Shown: positions 1 to 7,770 of the stretch, in pieces | How positions within the stretch are numbered: the stretch's first letter is position 1 | Layout: every line of letters begins with the position of its first letter | Assembly (NCBI RefSeq): GCF_017874625.1 | Contig: NZ_JAGIKZ010000001.1 | Location: 310,001 to 374,000 of the forward strand | Direction of reading: 5' to 3' | DNA length: 64,000 bases | From: Cytobacillus eiseniae | GTDB lineage: Bacteria; Bacillota; Bacilli; Bacillales; Cytobacillaceae | The notes under the pieces: generated by a model | Told to the model about the DNA's origin: nothing | The model's input: the letters and a program-made list of their open reading frames with translations, nothing else | Database searches by the model: none | Translations under genes and position numbers: made by a program

Positions 1-1
1 G

Positions 2-127
2 ATTATTTATCCTGTTGGCGTCATTAAGGATTCTAAACAATATGAAGCTGCAAAAGTATTTTATGATTATTTACAAAGCGCCGATGCATTAAAGGTATTT
101 GAAGAATATGGATTTACTATTAAATAA
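2..127 (+). CDS. modA: Molybdate ABC transporter substrate-binding protein, C-terminal end (partial)
   Basis: An open frame enters from the left edge and stops at TAA 125-127, giving about 41 residues. They begin IIYPVGVIKDSK and end FEEYGFTIK. Periplasmic molybdate-binding proteins usually end this way (a 'YPVAVVK' strand, then a 'FL.S..A..VFE.YGF' helix). The next gene is a ModB-type permease, which supports the call. The start, signal peptide and ligand site lie outside the window. Role, by family: extracellular lipoprotein delivering molybdate (possibly tungstate) to ModB. Only the tail is seen, so the exact anion is not certain. Confidence 0.75.
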   Translation: MIYPVGVIKDSKQYEAAKVFYDYLQSADALKVFEEYGFTIK

Positions 128-134
128 AGAAGTT

Positions 135-788
135 ATGCAAGAGTTCTTTAGTCCAATTTGGATATCTTTGAAAATAGCTACTATATCTGGCGTGGTAGTT
201 ATAATATTAGGGACATTGGCAGGCCGAGTAATGGCTAGGAAGTCTTTTAAGGGGAAAGCGGTGTTGGAGACGTTTCTCATGCTTCCGATGGTTCTGCCTC
301 CAACAGTTGTTGGCTTTTTTCTAATTGTAGTTTTTGGTAAAAACAGCATAGCTGGACAGTTTATTGAATGGCTTTTCAAGCAACCGATTATATTTACTTG
401 GTGGGCTGCTGTAATAGCTGCAATCGTTGTAGCGTTTCCTCTCATGTATCAGTCAGCAAAATCAGGATTTCATGGGATAAACCATGACATTGAAGAAGCA
501 GCAAGGGTAGATGGAGCAAGTGAATGGAGAATTTTCCTATTGATTTCTGTTCCTCTAGCTTCGAAAGCACTTATTTCTGGGAGTATTTTAAGTTTTGCGC
601 GGGCATTGGGGGAATTTGGTGCTACCTTAATGTTTGCAGGTAATATTCCTGGGGAAACACAAACAATTCCGACAGCAATATATATAGCAATCGACTCGGG
701 CAATATGAAAATGGCCTGGATGTGGGTGATTTCAATTGTCATTATTTCCTTTGTGATGTTGCTAACTGTCCGAACAAAACAAGAATAA
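135..788 (+). CDS. modB: Molybdate ABC transporter permease
   Basis: The product has several hydrophobic helices and the cytoplasmic EAA loop (EEAARVDGASEWRIFLLISVP), followed by the FARALGEFGATLMFAG segment typical of ModB. It forms the membrane channel of the molybdate importer. I chose ATG 135 (MQEFFSPIWISLK) because family members start only a few residues before this helix. ATG 108 and TTG 99, which overlap the modA end, are alternatives and no start has a strong ribosome site. A ModC ATPase does not follow; the next gene is convergent. Molybdate uptake would supply the cofactor of NapA encoded 3 kb away (inference). Confidence 0.85.
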   Translation: MQEFFSPIWISLKIATISGVVVIILGTLAGRVMARKSFKGKAVLETFLMLPMVLPPTVVGFFLIVVFGKNSIAGQFIEWLFKQPIIFTWWAAVIAAIVVAFPLMYQSAKSGFHGINHDIEEAARVDGASEWRIFLLISVPLASKALISGSILSFARALGEFGATLMFAGNIPGETQTIPTAIYIAIDSGNMKMAWMWVISIVIISFVMLLTVRTKQE

Positions 789-923
789 TACAAGTGGCAA
801 GAGCAGATTACAATTCAGCTATTGTCCGTATGAATCAATCATTTCAAGTATCTGATGAATGGCAACGGCTTGAACTACTTATTTCTTTTATAAAAGTAAA
901 TAATCGTTTGCTTTTGTGCAATG

Positions 924-965
924 AAAAGCCCAATTTCTCACTAGAATAGAGAAATTGGGCTTTTT
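924..965. terminator. Bidirectional intrinsic terminator after modB
   Basis: The arms AAAAGCCCAATTTCTC (924-939) and GAGAAATTGGGCTTTT (949-964) form a near-perfect stem with a 9-nt loop. There are T runs on both strands, so it can end modB (+) and the aldehyde dehydrogenase (-). The 135 bases between modB and this stem hold no supported gene. Confidence 0.9.
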
Positions 966-1010
966 AATTTCCTTTGTATTTTGTTATGCCGGTATTACGC
1001 CAGCCTCAAC

Positions 1011-2495
1011 TTATTTCATAGAAATCCAAACACTTTTTACTTCTGTGTAATTATCAAGCGCATAGGATCCCATTTCTCGGCCCATACCTGATTGCTTATA
1101 TCCACCAAATGGAGAAGCCGCATCAAAGGCATTATAGCAGTTCACCCAAACAGTTCCTGCTCGAAGCTTACTTGCTACATAATGGGCATTTGCGACATCA
1201 CGTGTCCAAACGCCAGCAGCCAATCCGTATTCACTATTATTGGCACGATTAATCAATTCGTCTAGATCCTCATACGGCAATGCTGAAATAACTGGACCAA
1301 AGATCTCTTCTTTTGCAATTGTCATCTCGTCACGTACATCTGCAAAAATAGTAGGGGAGACAAAGTAGCCTTGTTCTTGAGGCTTTTCACCGCCAACTAG
1401 AAGCTGAGCACCTTCGCTGACACCTTTTTCAATATAGCCTAATACTCGTTTTTGCTGTTCGGTTGAAACTAGTGGACCAATTTCAGTATCCGCATGAATA
1501 CCAGCACCTTGTTTGATATTCTTCGCATGGCTAACCATGTCAGCAACAACATTATCGAATTGTTTCTTTTGGATAAATACACGTGATCCGGCACAGCATA
1601 CTTGACCTTGGTTAAACATCACTCCATTAAGAGCTCCAGGAATGGCTTTTGATAAATCAGCGTCTGGAAGAATAATATTCGGTGATTTCCCACCTAGTTC
1701 AAGTGTCACTCGTTTTAAAGTTTTAGATGCTCTTTGCATAATCATTTTGCCGACTTCAGTTGAACCTGTAAAGGCGATCTTATCGACTAATGGATGATCA
1801 ACTAGCGACTGGCCAGCAGTCTCTCCGAATCCAGCTACAATATTAACAACACCTGCTGGGAATCCAGCTTCTTCAATTAATTCTGCTAAGTATAAAGCAG
1901 TAAGTGGTGTTTGTTCTGCTGGTTTAAGTACGACAGTACAGCCAGTTGCAAGGGCAGCACCTAATTTCCACATGGCCATTAGCAGAGGGAAGTTCCATGG
2001 AATGATTTGTCCAACAACCCCTACAGCTTCATGACGAGTATAGTTGAAAAATGGACCGTTTACAGGAATGGTTTGCCCAACAATTTTTGTTGACCAGCCA
2101 GCATAATAGCGCATATGTTCAACAGCAAGTGGGATATCTGCATGTGTTGTTTCACGAATTGGTTTTCCATTATCTAATGTTTCTAACTGCGCAAGCTCTG
2201 CACTATTTTCTTCCATTAAATCTGCTAACTTGTACATAAGACGGCTTCTTTTAGAGGCGCTCATTTTTGACCATGGACCCTCATCAAATGCCTTTCTAGC
2301 AGCTTTTACTGCAAGATCGATATCTTCAGGACCAGCCTCGTATACATTTGCAAGTACTTCGCCTGTGGCTGGATTATATGTTTCAAACGTTTTTTTTGAC
2401 TTACTTTCAACGAATTCTCCATTAATATAAAGATGTTTGTTCCCGCTCAGAAACTTTTCTACCTTTTCTTTTAAATCTACTGTTAATTGACTCAT
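1011..2495 (-). CDS. NAD-dependent aldehyde dehydrogenase (DhaS-like)
   Basis: A full-length ALDH-superfamily protein (494 aa) that oxidises an aldehyde to the carboxylic acid with NAD(P)+. Visible motifs are the cofactor-loop IIPWNFPLLM (about 164-173), FTGSTEVGK (about 242-250), the general-base Glu in LELGGKSPN (Glu266) and the nucleophile in NQGQVCCAG (Cys300 by alignment with ALDH2). The C-terminus has the usual SPFGGYKQSGMGRE motif. ATG is preceded by a strong AAAGGAGGAG site. The closest remembered relatives are DhaS/AldA-type enzymes of Bacillus; the substrate cannot be told. Transcribed alone. Two TGTGAACGCTTA motifs upstream may mediate catabolite control. Confidence 0.93.
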   Translation of the reverse strand: MSQLTVDLKEKVEKFLSGNKHLYINGEFVESKSKKTFETYNPATGEVLANVYEAGPEDIDLAVKAARKAFDEGPWSKMSASKRSRLMYKLADLMEENSAELAQLETLDNGKPIRETTHADIPLAVEHMRYYAGWSTKIVGQTIPVNGPFFNYTRHEAVGVVGQIIPWNFPLLMAMWKLGAALATGCTVVLKPAEQTPLTALYLAELIEEAGFPAGVVNIVAGFGETAGQSLVDHPLVDKIAFTGSTEVGKMIMQRASKTLKRVTLELGGKSPNIILPDADLSKAIPGALNGVMFNQGQVCCAGSRVFIQKKQFDNVVADMVSHAKNIKQGAGIHADTEIGPLVSTEQQKRVLGYIEKGVSEGAQLLVGGEKPQEQGYFVSPTIFADVRDEMTIAKEEIFGPVISALPYEDLDELINRANNSEYGLAAGVWTRDVANAHYVASKLRAGTVWVNCYNAFDAASPFGGYKQSGMGREMGSYALDNYTEVKSVWISMK

Positions 2496-2557
2496 CGTAC
2501 TCCTCCTTTAAAATAGTAATCTATGTAATTCATGTTGCAAGGTGAAGAAGATTGCTA

Positions 2558-2573
2558 TTGTGAACGCTTACAA
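2558..2573. promoter_or_regulatory. cre-like (CcpA) site upstream of the aldehyde dehydrogenase
   Basis: TTGTGAACGCTTACAA matches the catabolite-responsive element consensus WTGNAANCGNWWNCAW with one mismatch and lies about 60 bp upstream of the minus-strand ALDH start. The 12-mer TGTGAACGCTTA recurs at 2712-2723. CcpA control of alcohol/aldehyde metabolism is common in Bacillus, but binding here is inferred from sequence only. Confidence 0.45.
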
Positions 2574-2778
2574 TACTATGTTAACACTATGAAAATTTGA
2601 TTATCAACAACTAATTTAACAAATATTCTGACAATAATCGACAGCTATTCCTACATTTATTTTTCACTTTATACGATTTATGTCTGAAAAATGTCAAAAA
2701 TAAGAACTGAATGTGAACGCTTATTTGAAATAGTGAGTAAATACCTGTGTTAATGCTGTTTCTTTATAGTTTTGAACA

Positions 2779-2806
2779 TTCTGTGATTGAGGAAAATATC
2801 ACAGAA
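2779..2806. promoter_or_regulatory. Perfect 9-bp inverted repeat upstream of the nap operon
   Basis: TTCTGTGAT (2779-2787) and ATCACAGAA (2798-2806) are perfect inverted arms separated by 10 bases, in the 405-bp divergent gap between the ALDH gene and napG. The cores TGTGA and TCACA are CRP/FNR-type half sites, but they are 12 bases apart rather than the usual 6, so a classical Fnr site is not supported. It may be an operator for an unidentified regulator. The rest of the gap holds no gene I can support. Confidence 0.4.
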
Positions 2807-2900
2807 CTTCATTTTTGTTAATATTACGATAAATGTAAGATATATCCTATAAGAGCCATCAATAGAAATATGATTCTATTGTATCAAGGAGAGGGGAAAA

Positions 2901-3497
2901 TTGAAGGGTGCAGGATTTTTCAAATTAATGATCGGCGGCTTGGCAGCCTATGAACTGCTAAACATCATGAAAGCTGGAAACAAAACAGTTCTCAGGCCTC
3001 CAGGTGCAGCAGATGAAGATGAATTCTTAGCCCTATGCGTCAGATGTGGAAAATGCAATCAAGCATGTCCATATGACTCTATAAAAATGGGCAATGAGAA
3101 TTTAGGCTTAGGAATTGGAACTCCTTATATCGATGCTAGAGATAATCCTTGCCGTCTTTGTGATGACTTTCCTTGTGTGAATGTATGTCCAACAGATGCT
3201 TTAACAGGGATTCACAATGTTTATGATGTAGAAATGGGAACAGCTGTAATTGATACAGAAGCATGTATAGCATATCATGGCATGCGATGCGAAGTATGCT
3301 ATCGTGAATGTCCTTTAATTGATGAAGCAATAAAGCTCAATATTTATGTAAAGCCAGATGATCCAACACATGCTGTATTCGCACCAATCATTGACCAAGA
3401 AAAGTGTGTAGGCTGTGGAATTTGTGAACAAAGATGCGTCGTTGATAATCCAGTCGCCATTCGGGTAAAGCCACGGGAAATAAAAGGATTGTTCTAA
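2901..3497 (+). CDS. napG: NapG-type iron-sulfur protein (nitrate reductase electron transfer)
   Basis: A 198-aa ferredoxin-type protein with four cysteine clusters: CVRCGKCNQACP, CRLCDDFPCVNVCP, CIAYHGMRCEVCYRECP and CVGCGICEQRCV. The layout LRPPGA, then these clusters, closely parallels NapG of enterobacteria. NapG, with NapH, moves electrons from menaquinol toward the periplasmic nitrate reductase. It starts with TTG behind a strong AAGGAGAGGG site. The N-terminus is hydrophobic (GFFKLMIGGLAAYELL) but lacks the twin-arginine motif expected for an exported Fe-S protein. It is the first nap gene; napA follows after 110 bp. Confidence 0.88.
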   Translation: MKGAGFFKLMIGGLAAYELLNIMKAGNKTVLRPPGAADEDEFLALCVRCGKCNQACPYDSIKMGNENLGLGIGTPYIDARDNPCRLCDDFPCVNVCPTDALTGIHNVYDVEMGTAVIDTEACIAYHGMRCEVCYRECPLIDEAIKLNIYVKPDDPTHAVFAPIIDQEKCVGCGICEQRCVVDNPVAIRVKPREIKGLF

Positions 3498-3607
3498 CAA
3501 GATTTTTAGTGGGAAATGCAACAAAGAATACTTTAAATTGCGTACCACTTTAAATAAATAGATAAATAGAAAAAGTCTCTTCATGTTAAAAGGGAGGAAA
3601 GTAAGCT

Positions 3608-6148
3608 ATGGAATTAACTAGAAGAACCTTACTTAAAGCGACCGCAATTTCCATGACAATGGCAGTTGCAGGCTGTAAAAAGAAGGAAGTAAAACCGGCT
3701 GGTACAGATGTAGCTTCAGCAGTCGAAACAGCAGAACCTGATGAATGGAAATCAACGGTTTGCCGTTTTTGCGGTACAGGCTGCGGTGTATTAGTAGGCA
3801 TTAAGGATGGAAAAGTTGTAGCGACCAAGGGAGATCCTGATAACCGATCAAGTAAAGGATTAAATTGTATTAAAGGTTTTTACGTTGGGAAAATTTTATT
3901 TGGGAAAGATCGCTTAACAAAGCCTCTCATTCGTGAAGATAAATCCAAAAAAGGAACAATGGAAGGCTTCAGAGAAGCATCATGGGAAGAAGCATTAGAT
4001 CTTGTCGCAAAGAAATTAAAGGAAAATTATGAGAAAGATCCTTCATCCATTGCATTTTGGGGATCAGGACAACAGACAATTATGGATGGCTATGTATCTG
4101 TAAAGTTATGGAAGGCTGGTCTATTAAATAATAATATTGACCCTAATGCAAGACTTTGTATGGCTAGTGCTGTTACAGGGTTTATGTCGACTTTCCAATC
4201 GGATGAACCGATGGGCTCCTATAAAGATTTAGATGAAGCAGATGTGTTTGTCACATGGGGTGCGAATATGGCTGAAATGCATCCTGTATTGTATTCGCGA
4301 TTAACAGCGCGAAAGCTCGCTAACACAAGTGTCAAACATTATGATCTTACAACTCGGCATTCTAGAACATCTGAAACTGCGGATACAACAATGATCTTCA
4401 GACCTCAATCTGACTTGGCGATTGCCAATGCAATTGCTAATTATCTCATTCAAAATAATTTATATGATCAAAAATTCATTGATGATCATCTTAAATTTAA
4501 AGCAGGAACAGAAAATCTGGGGCATTCATTTAAAGATGACTATGATGTGACAGATGGGAAAGACGCGGATAAGGTTTGGGAGATTTCTTTTGAAGAATAT
4601 AAACAAAGTGTAAGTGCTTATACACTTGAAAAAGCTGAAGAAATTTCTGGTGTTCCTGCAAGTGATATTGAAGCATTAGCAAAAGAATTCGGAGATCCAA
4701 AGAAAAAAATCATGTCTTTATGGACAATGGGAATGAATCAGCATACAAGAGGCACGTGGATTAATAATCTTGTCTATAATATTCATTTATTGACTGGAAA
4801 AATAAGCAAACCTGGAAATGGACCATTTTCATTAACTGGTCAGCCTAGCGCTTGTGGAACGGCAAGGGAAGTAGGTGTATTCTCACATAGACTTCCATCT
4901 GATATGGTCGTAAATAATCCGGAACATAGAAGATATACAGAAATGATTTGGAATTTACCAGCTGGGTATTTAGATCCGATTGAAAAACCTGGTTTCCATA
5001 CGGTGAAAATGTTCAGGGAGTTAGGGAAGGGCAATGTAAAGTTCCTCTGGAGTATGTCAAATAACTGGGGACAAACGATGCCAAAACTAAATCGATTTAG
5101 AGGAAATGATGCCGATGGCAAGGGCGTCCTTGATGGTTTTATCGTCGTTTCAGAGGTATATCCAACAAAATCAACGGAATTAGCAGATGTTGTTTTTCCA
5201 GCAGCAATGTGGGTAGAACGAGAAGGACAATTTGGAAATGCTGAACGACGCACTTCAGTCTTTGAAAAATGTACTGAACCACCTGGTGAAGCAAAATGGG
5301 ATATTTGGACACTTATCCAAATTGCCAAACGGGTGCTTGATGGCAAGAAAATCGGTGATAAACCTTCATTTGATGTTCTTTTTGGAAATGTGTGGGACTA
5401 TGATAAAAATGACTTATTAGAGGATGGGCATGAGGTGAACAGTCGCCTATGGGCAGAATACCGTTCATTCACAAATCCACATGAAAGTAAAAATAAAGAA
5501 ATTCAAGAATTAGGAAAAAAATTGAAATTAAAAGCGAAACAAATGGCGCCATATGAGGAATATTTCAAGCAACATGGCATATGTTGGCCAGTTCGTGAAG
5601 TGAATGGTGAATGGGTTGAGACAAATTGGCGATATGCCCATGGCAAACAAGAGGAAGGATTTGACCAATACGGAGTTGAAGAATTTGGTGAAATAGGAAA
5701 ATACGATAACATTGATTTCTATAAATCAGATGACCATCGTCCAAGTGTCATTTTCCGTCCATTTGAAGACGCAGCCGAAATTCCAGATGCAGAATACCCA
5801 TTCTGGCTATGTACAGGACGCGTTCTCGAGCATTGGCATAGTGGCTCGATGACGAGACGAGTACCTGAACTACACAGAGCAGTGCCTGAAGCATTATGTG
5901 AAATTCATCCCGAGGATGCACAAGCATTAGGTATTCAAAATGGTGATATGGTGAAAGTAATTTCTAAACGTGGAGAATGCGAAGTGAAAGCAACAACAAA
6001 GGGACGAGGAAATCCACCTAAAGGGCTCGTGTATGTACCGTTCTTCGCTGAAGAAACGTTAATTAATCTTGTTACATTAGATTGTTATTGTCCAATTTCA
6101 AAGCAACCAGATTATAAAAAGTGTGCAGTTAAGATTGTGAAAGCATAA
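3608..6148 (+). CDS. napA: Periplasmic-type nitrate reductase catalytic subunit
   Basis: An 846-aa molybdopterin oxidoreductase reducing nitrate to nitrite outside the membrane. A Tat signal (TRRTLLK, residues 4-10) runs into a lipobox V-A-G-C23, so the protein is probably exported folded and lipid-anchored. The [4Fe-4S] cluster uses Cys52, Cys55, Cys59 and Cys87 (CRFCGTGC...LNC). The likely Mo ligand is Cys184 in [12 protein letters not shown], the NapA pattern (Asp replaces it in NarG). The C-terminal molybdopterin-binding domain carries [18 protein letters not shown] precedes the ATG. Cofactor: Mo-bis-MGD by family. The flanking napG, napB, napD, napF and napH confirm the assignment. Confidence 0.95.
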   Translation: MELTRRTLLKATAISMTMAVAGCKKKEVKPAGTDVASAVETAEPDEWKSTVCRFCGTGCGVLVGIKDGKVVATKGDPDNRSSKGLNCIKGFYVGKILFGKDRLTKPLIREDKSKKGTMEGFREASWEEALDLVAKKLKENYEKDPSSIAFWGSGQQTIMDGYVSVKLWKAGLLNNNIDPNARLCMASAVTGFMSTFQSDEPMGSYKDLDEADVFVTWGANMAEMHPVLYSRLTARKLANTSVKHYDLTTRHSRTSETADTTMIFRPQSDLAIANAIANYLIQNNLYDQKFIDDHLKFKAGTENLGHSFKDDYDVTDGKDADKVWEISFEEYKQSVSAYTLEKAEEISGVPASDIEALAKEFGDPKKKIMSLWTMGMNQHTRGTWINNLVYNIHLLTGKISKPGNGPFSLTGQPSACGTAREVGVFSHRLPSDMVVNNPEHRRYTEMIWNLPAGYLDPIEKPGFHTVKMFRELGKGNVKFLWSMSNNWGQTMPKLNRFRGNDADGKGVLDGFIVVSEVYPTKSTELADVVFPAAMWVEREGQFGNAERRTSVFEKCTEPPGEAKWDIWTLIQIAKRVLDGKKIGDKPSFDVLFGNVWDYDKNDLLEDGHEVNSRLWAEYRSFTNPHESKNKEIQELGKKLKLKAKQMAPYEEYFKQHGICWPVREVNGEWVETNWRYAHGKQEEGFDQYGVEEFGEIGKYDNIDFYKSDDHRPSVIFRPFEDAAEIPDAEYPFWLCTGRVLEHWHSGSMTRRVPELHRAVPEALCEIHPEDAQALGIQNGDMVKVISKRGECEVKATTKGRGNPPKGLVYVPFFAEETLINLVTLDCYCPISKQPDYKKCAVKIVKA

Positions 6149-6165
6149 GAATTGGGGTGTAAACC

Positions 6166-6573
6166 ATGAGAAGCAAAGAATTGTTATTTGTTGTCGCATT
6201 TATCTTAGTTGTTTCGGTATCCATTGGTGCCTCAAAGTTGTATTCTAGTCAAACGGAGACACAAGAGGAAAGCACAGTACAAACGGAAAAAACGGTATCA
6301 ATTCCACAACTTTCAGATGATAACAGGGAAGCATCAGCAACAATGGTACTTTTAGGTGCTCCCCCTATGCAGCCATCTGATCACATTGATCGTTGGAATC
6401 CAGAGTTGCATCATGAAAGTTGTATGACATGTCACGCAGTCCCAGAAACAGGTGCACCAACACCGCCTGCTGATCATTTTTATGATCAAGATATAAAAGG
6501 AACTGTCTTCAGAGATAATTGCCAGCAATGTCATGCAACACAAAATGATAGCAAATCCGCATTTAATGATTAA
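6166..6573 (+). CDS. napB: Diheme c-type cytochrome subunit of nitrate reductase
   Basis: A 135-aa protein with one N-terminal hydrophobic helix (about residues 5-22) and two heme c sites, CMTCH (86-90) and CQQCH (119-123), the NapB signature. It passes electrons to the NapA Fe-S cluster. Proteobacterial NapB is soluble after signal cleavage. Here no clear cleavage site is seen, so the helix may stay as a membrane anchor, as suits a single-membrane cell (inference). It lies 17 bp after napA. Two structured repeats follow before napD. Confidence 0.9.
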   Translation: MRSKELLFVVAFILVVSVSIGASKLYSSQTETQEESTVQTEKTVSIPQLSDDNREASATMVLLGAPPMQPSDHIDRWNPELHHESCMTCHAVPETGAPTPPADHFYDQDIKGTVFRDNCQQCHATQNDSKSAFND

Positions 6574-6583
6574 GAATAACTAG

Positions 6584-6729
6584 AAAAGCGGAAGCGCCTT
6601 GGTCATCGCCGTACAAACTGGAAGGTCTTCGACTGAGATAAAGGAAACACGGTGAGGAACGAACCGATGTTGACTTATCGCAGGGAGGGGACCTGAAGTT
6701 TGGTAGGCGATAGGCGCTGTAGCTAGACA
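6584..6729. repeat. Dispersed structured repeat, copy A
   Basis: About 146 bp starting AAAAGCGGAAGCGCCTTG and ending near GATAGGCGCTGTAGCTAGAC. A second copy, about 85-90% identical by eye, lies at 53948-54096. Its ends pair: AGCGCCT with AGGCGCT and ATCGCC with GGCGAT, both conserved in the two copies. From memory, similar sequences recur in many Bacillaceae genomes, but I could not search. It separates napB from napD. No protein is encoded in it. Confidence 0.8.
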
Positions 6730-6732
6730 AAG

Positions 6733-6836
6733 AAAAGCGAAAGCGCCTTGGTCTGACCCGACAAGCATAAGACGATCTGGAATGAAGGTTGTCCTTTAAC
6801 CTTCAAGCCAGAACGGCTTATGAAGGGTCAATGTGC
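6733..6836. repeat. Second repeat element with a long nested hairpin
   Basis: Directly after copy A, a new unit begins with the same GAAAAGCGAAAGCGCCTTGG-like head but has a different body. Nested complementary arms are visible: GACCC/GGGTC (6755-6759, 6825-6829), CATAAG/CTTATG (6766-6771, 6817-6822), TCTGG/CCAGA (6776-6780, 6808-6812) and GAAGGTT/AACCTTC (6784-6790, 6798-6804). This resembles another Bacillaceae dispersed repeat I remember. It could act as an RNA hairpin between napB and napD. Confidence 0.7.
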
Positions 6837-6925
6837 TGTATCCTATTGCTCGAAAATAGTACGTTCTAATCCAATTGGATCGTACTCTTACGGGAAGCTA
6901 ATTTAAAGAAAGATGGGGATTTATT

Positions 6926-7189
6926 ATGGTAATATCAGGTATTTACATTGAAACAGTTCCTGGAATGGCGAATGAAGCTGCAGAAGTATTAAATAAAATG
7001 GATGGGGTGGAAGTACACCACATAGAAGATGATTACAAAATCATCCTTACTGTTGAAGCAGAAACCATTCATGCTAGTTATGAAATTGCTGAAACGTTTA
7101 AGCCAATTAATGGTGTTTTAACGATTTGTTTAGCATACAGTAACTTTGAAGAGGAACCTGCTTATCAAGAAGCAGCTGTTATTCAATGA
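6926..7189 (+). CDS. napD: NapA signal-peptide-binding chaperone
   Basis: An 87-aa cytoplasmic protein starting MVISGIYIETVPG and containing VEVHHIEDDYKIILTVEAE, matching the ferredoxin-like fold of NapD. By family, NapD binds the Tat signal of NapA and holds back export until the cofactor is inserted. The ribosome site (GATGGGGAT) is modest. It overlaps napF by ATGA (7186-7189), so the two are probably translationally coupled. It is separated from napB by 352 bp of repeats, so it may depend on read-through. Confidence 0.88.
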   Translation: MVISGIYIETVPGMANEAAEVLNKMDGVEVHHIEDDYKIILTVEAETIHASYEIAETFKPINGVLTICLAYSNFEEEPAYQEAAVIQ

Positions 7190-7740
7190 ATGACAGAGTC
7201 AATCGTAGACAATTTCTCTCCATTAACTGGGAAGCAACTGTTGGCTTTTTAGGTAATTTTATTGGGACGCAACTTGAACAAGAACGAGACTTTTTTCGGC
7301 CACCCGGAGCCCGCAGCGAACTTGATTTTTTGACATCATGCAATCGGTGCGGAAAATGTAAAGAAAGCTGTCCAGAGAGTATCATTAGCTTATTCACTCT
7401 AACGGACGGTGCCAAGTTAGTGAATACCCCATACTTGAATCCGAACGAGAATCCATGTACCTTTTGCAATAAATGTATTGAAGTGTGCCCAACTGATGCC
7501 CTAAGCTTGAGCGGACGTTTGGAGATTCCTGCTATTGGCAGGGCTGTCATTCATCCTACTAGCTGTCTTGCTTTTCAAGAAGTAATGTGTGACTATTGTG
7601 TCCGTTCATGTCCTGAGGAAGGGGCACTTACATTAATAAATGGAAAACCAATGATTCAAAATGAAGCGTGCACAGGATGTGGACTATGTGTAGCAAGCTG
7701 TATTGCAGAACAGAAAGGAATTCTTATCCAATCAATTTAA
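7186..7740 (+). CDS. napF: NapF-type ferredoxin
   Basis: A 184-aa protein with four Fe-S cysteine clusters: CNRCGKCKESCP, CTFCNKCIEVCP, CLAFQEVMCDYCVRSCP and CTGCGLCVASC. It begins MNDRVNRRQFLSIN, like NapF (RR-G-I-L style), which in enterobacteria is cytoplasmic and helps load Fe-S clusters into NapA. The spacing LxFLTSCNRC after RPPGA also resembles NapG, so this and the 2901 gene are paralogues; the shorter linkers favour NapF here. The RRQF motif could act as a Tat signal, although no long hydrophobic stretch follows. Confidence 0.8.
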   Translation: MNDRVNRRQFLSINWEATVGFLGNFIGTQLEQERDFFRPPGARSELDFLTSCNRCGKCKESCPESIISLFTLTDGAKLVNTPYLNPNENPCTFCNKCIEVCPTDALSLSGRLEIPAIGRAVIHPTSCLAFQEVMCDYCVRSCPEEGALTLINGKPMIQNEACTGCGLCVASCIAEQKGILIQSI

Positions 7741-7770
7741 GACCCGTTTGGGCAACTTTGTAGGTTAGGA

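Noticed and set aside
722-949. 75-aa open frame after modB
   Set aside because: It starts inside modB in another frame, has no ribosome site and ends inside the terminator stem.
2051-2430. Plus-strand frames inside the aldehyde dehydrogenase gene
   Set aside because: Antisense shadows of a well-supported gene.
2782-2803. Classical Fnr box before nap
   Set aside because: The half-sites are 12 bp apart instead of 6, so only an unassigned inverted repeat is reported.
6584-6836. Insertion sequence or CRISPR between napB and napD
   Set aside because: No transposase frame, no regular repeat-spacer pattern; two different structured repeat units explain the region.
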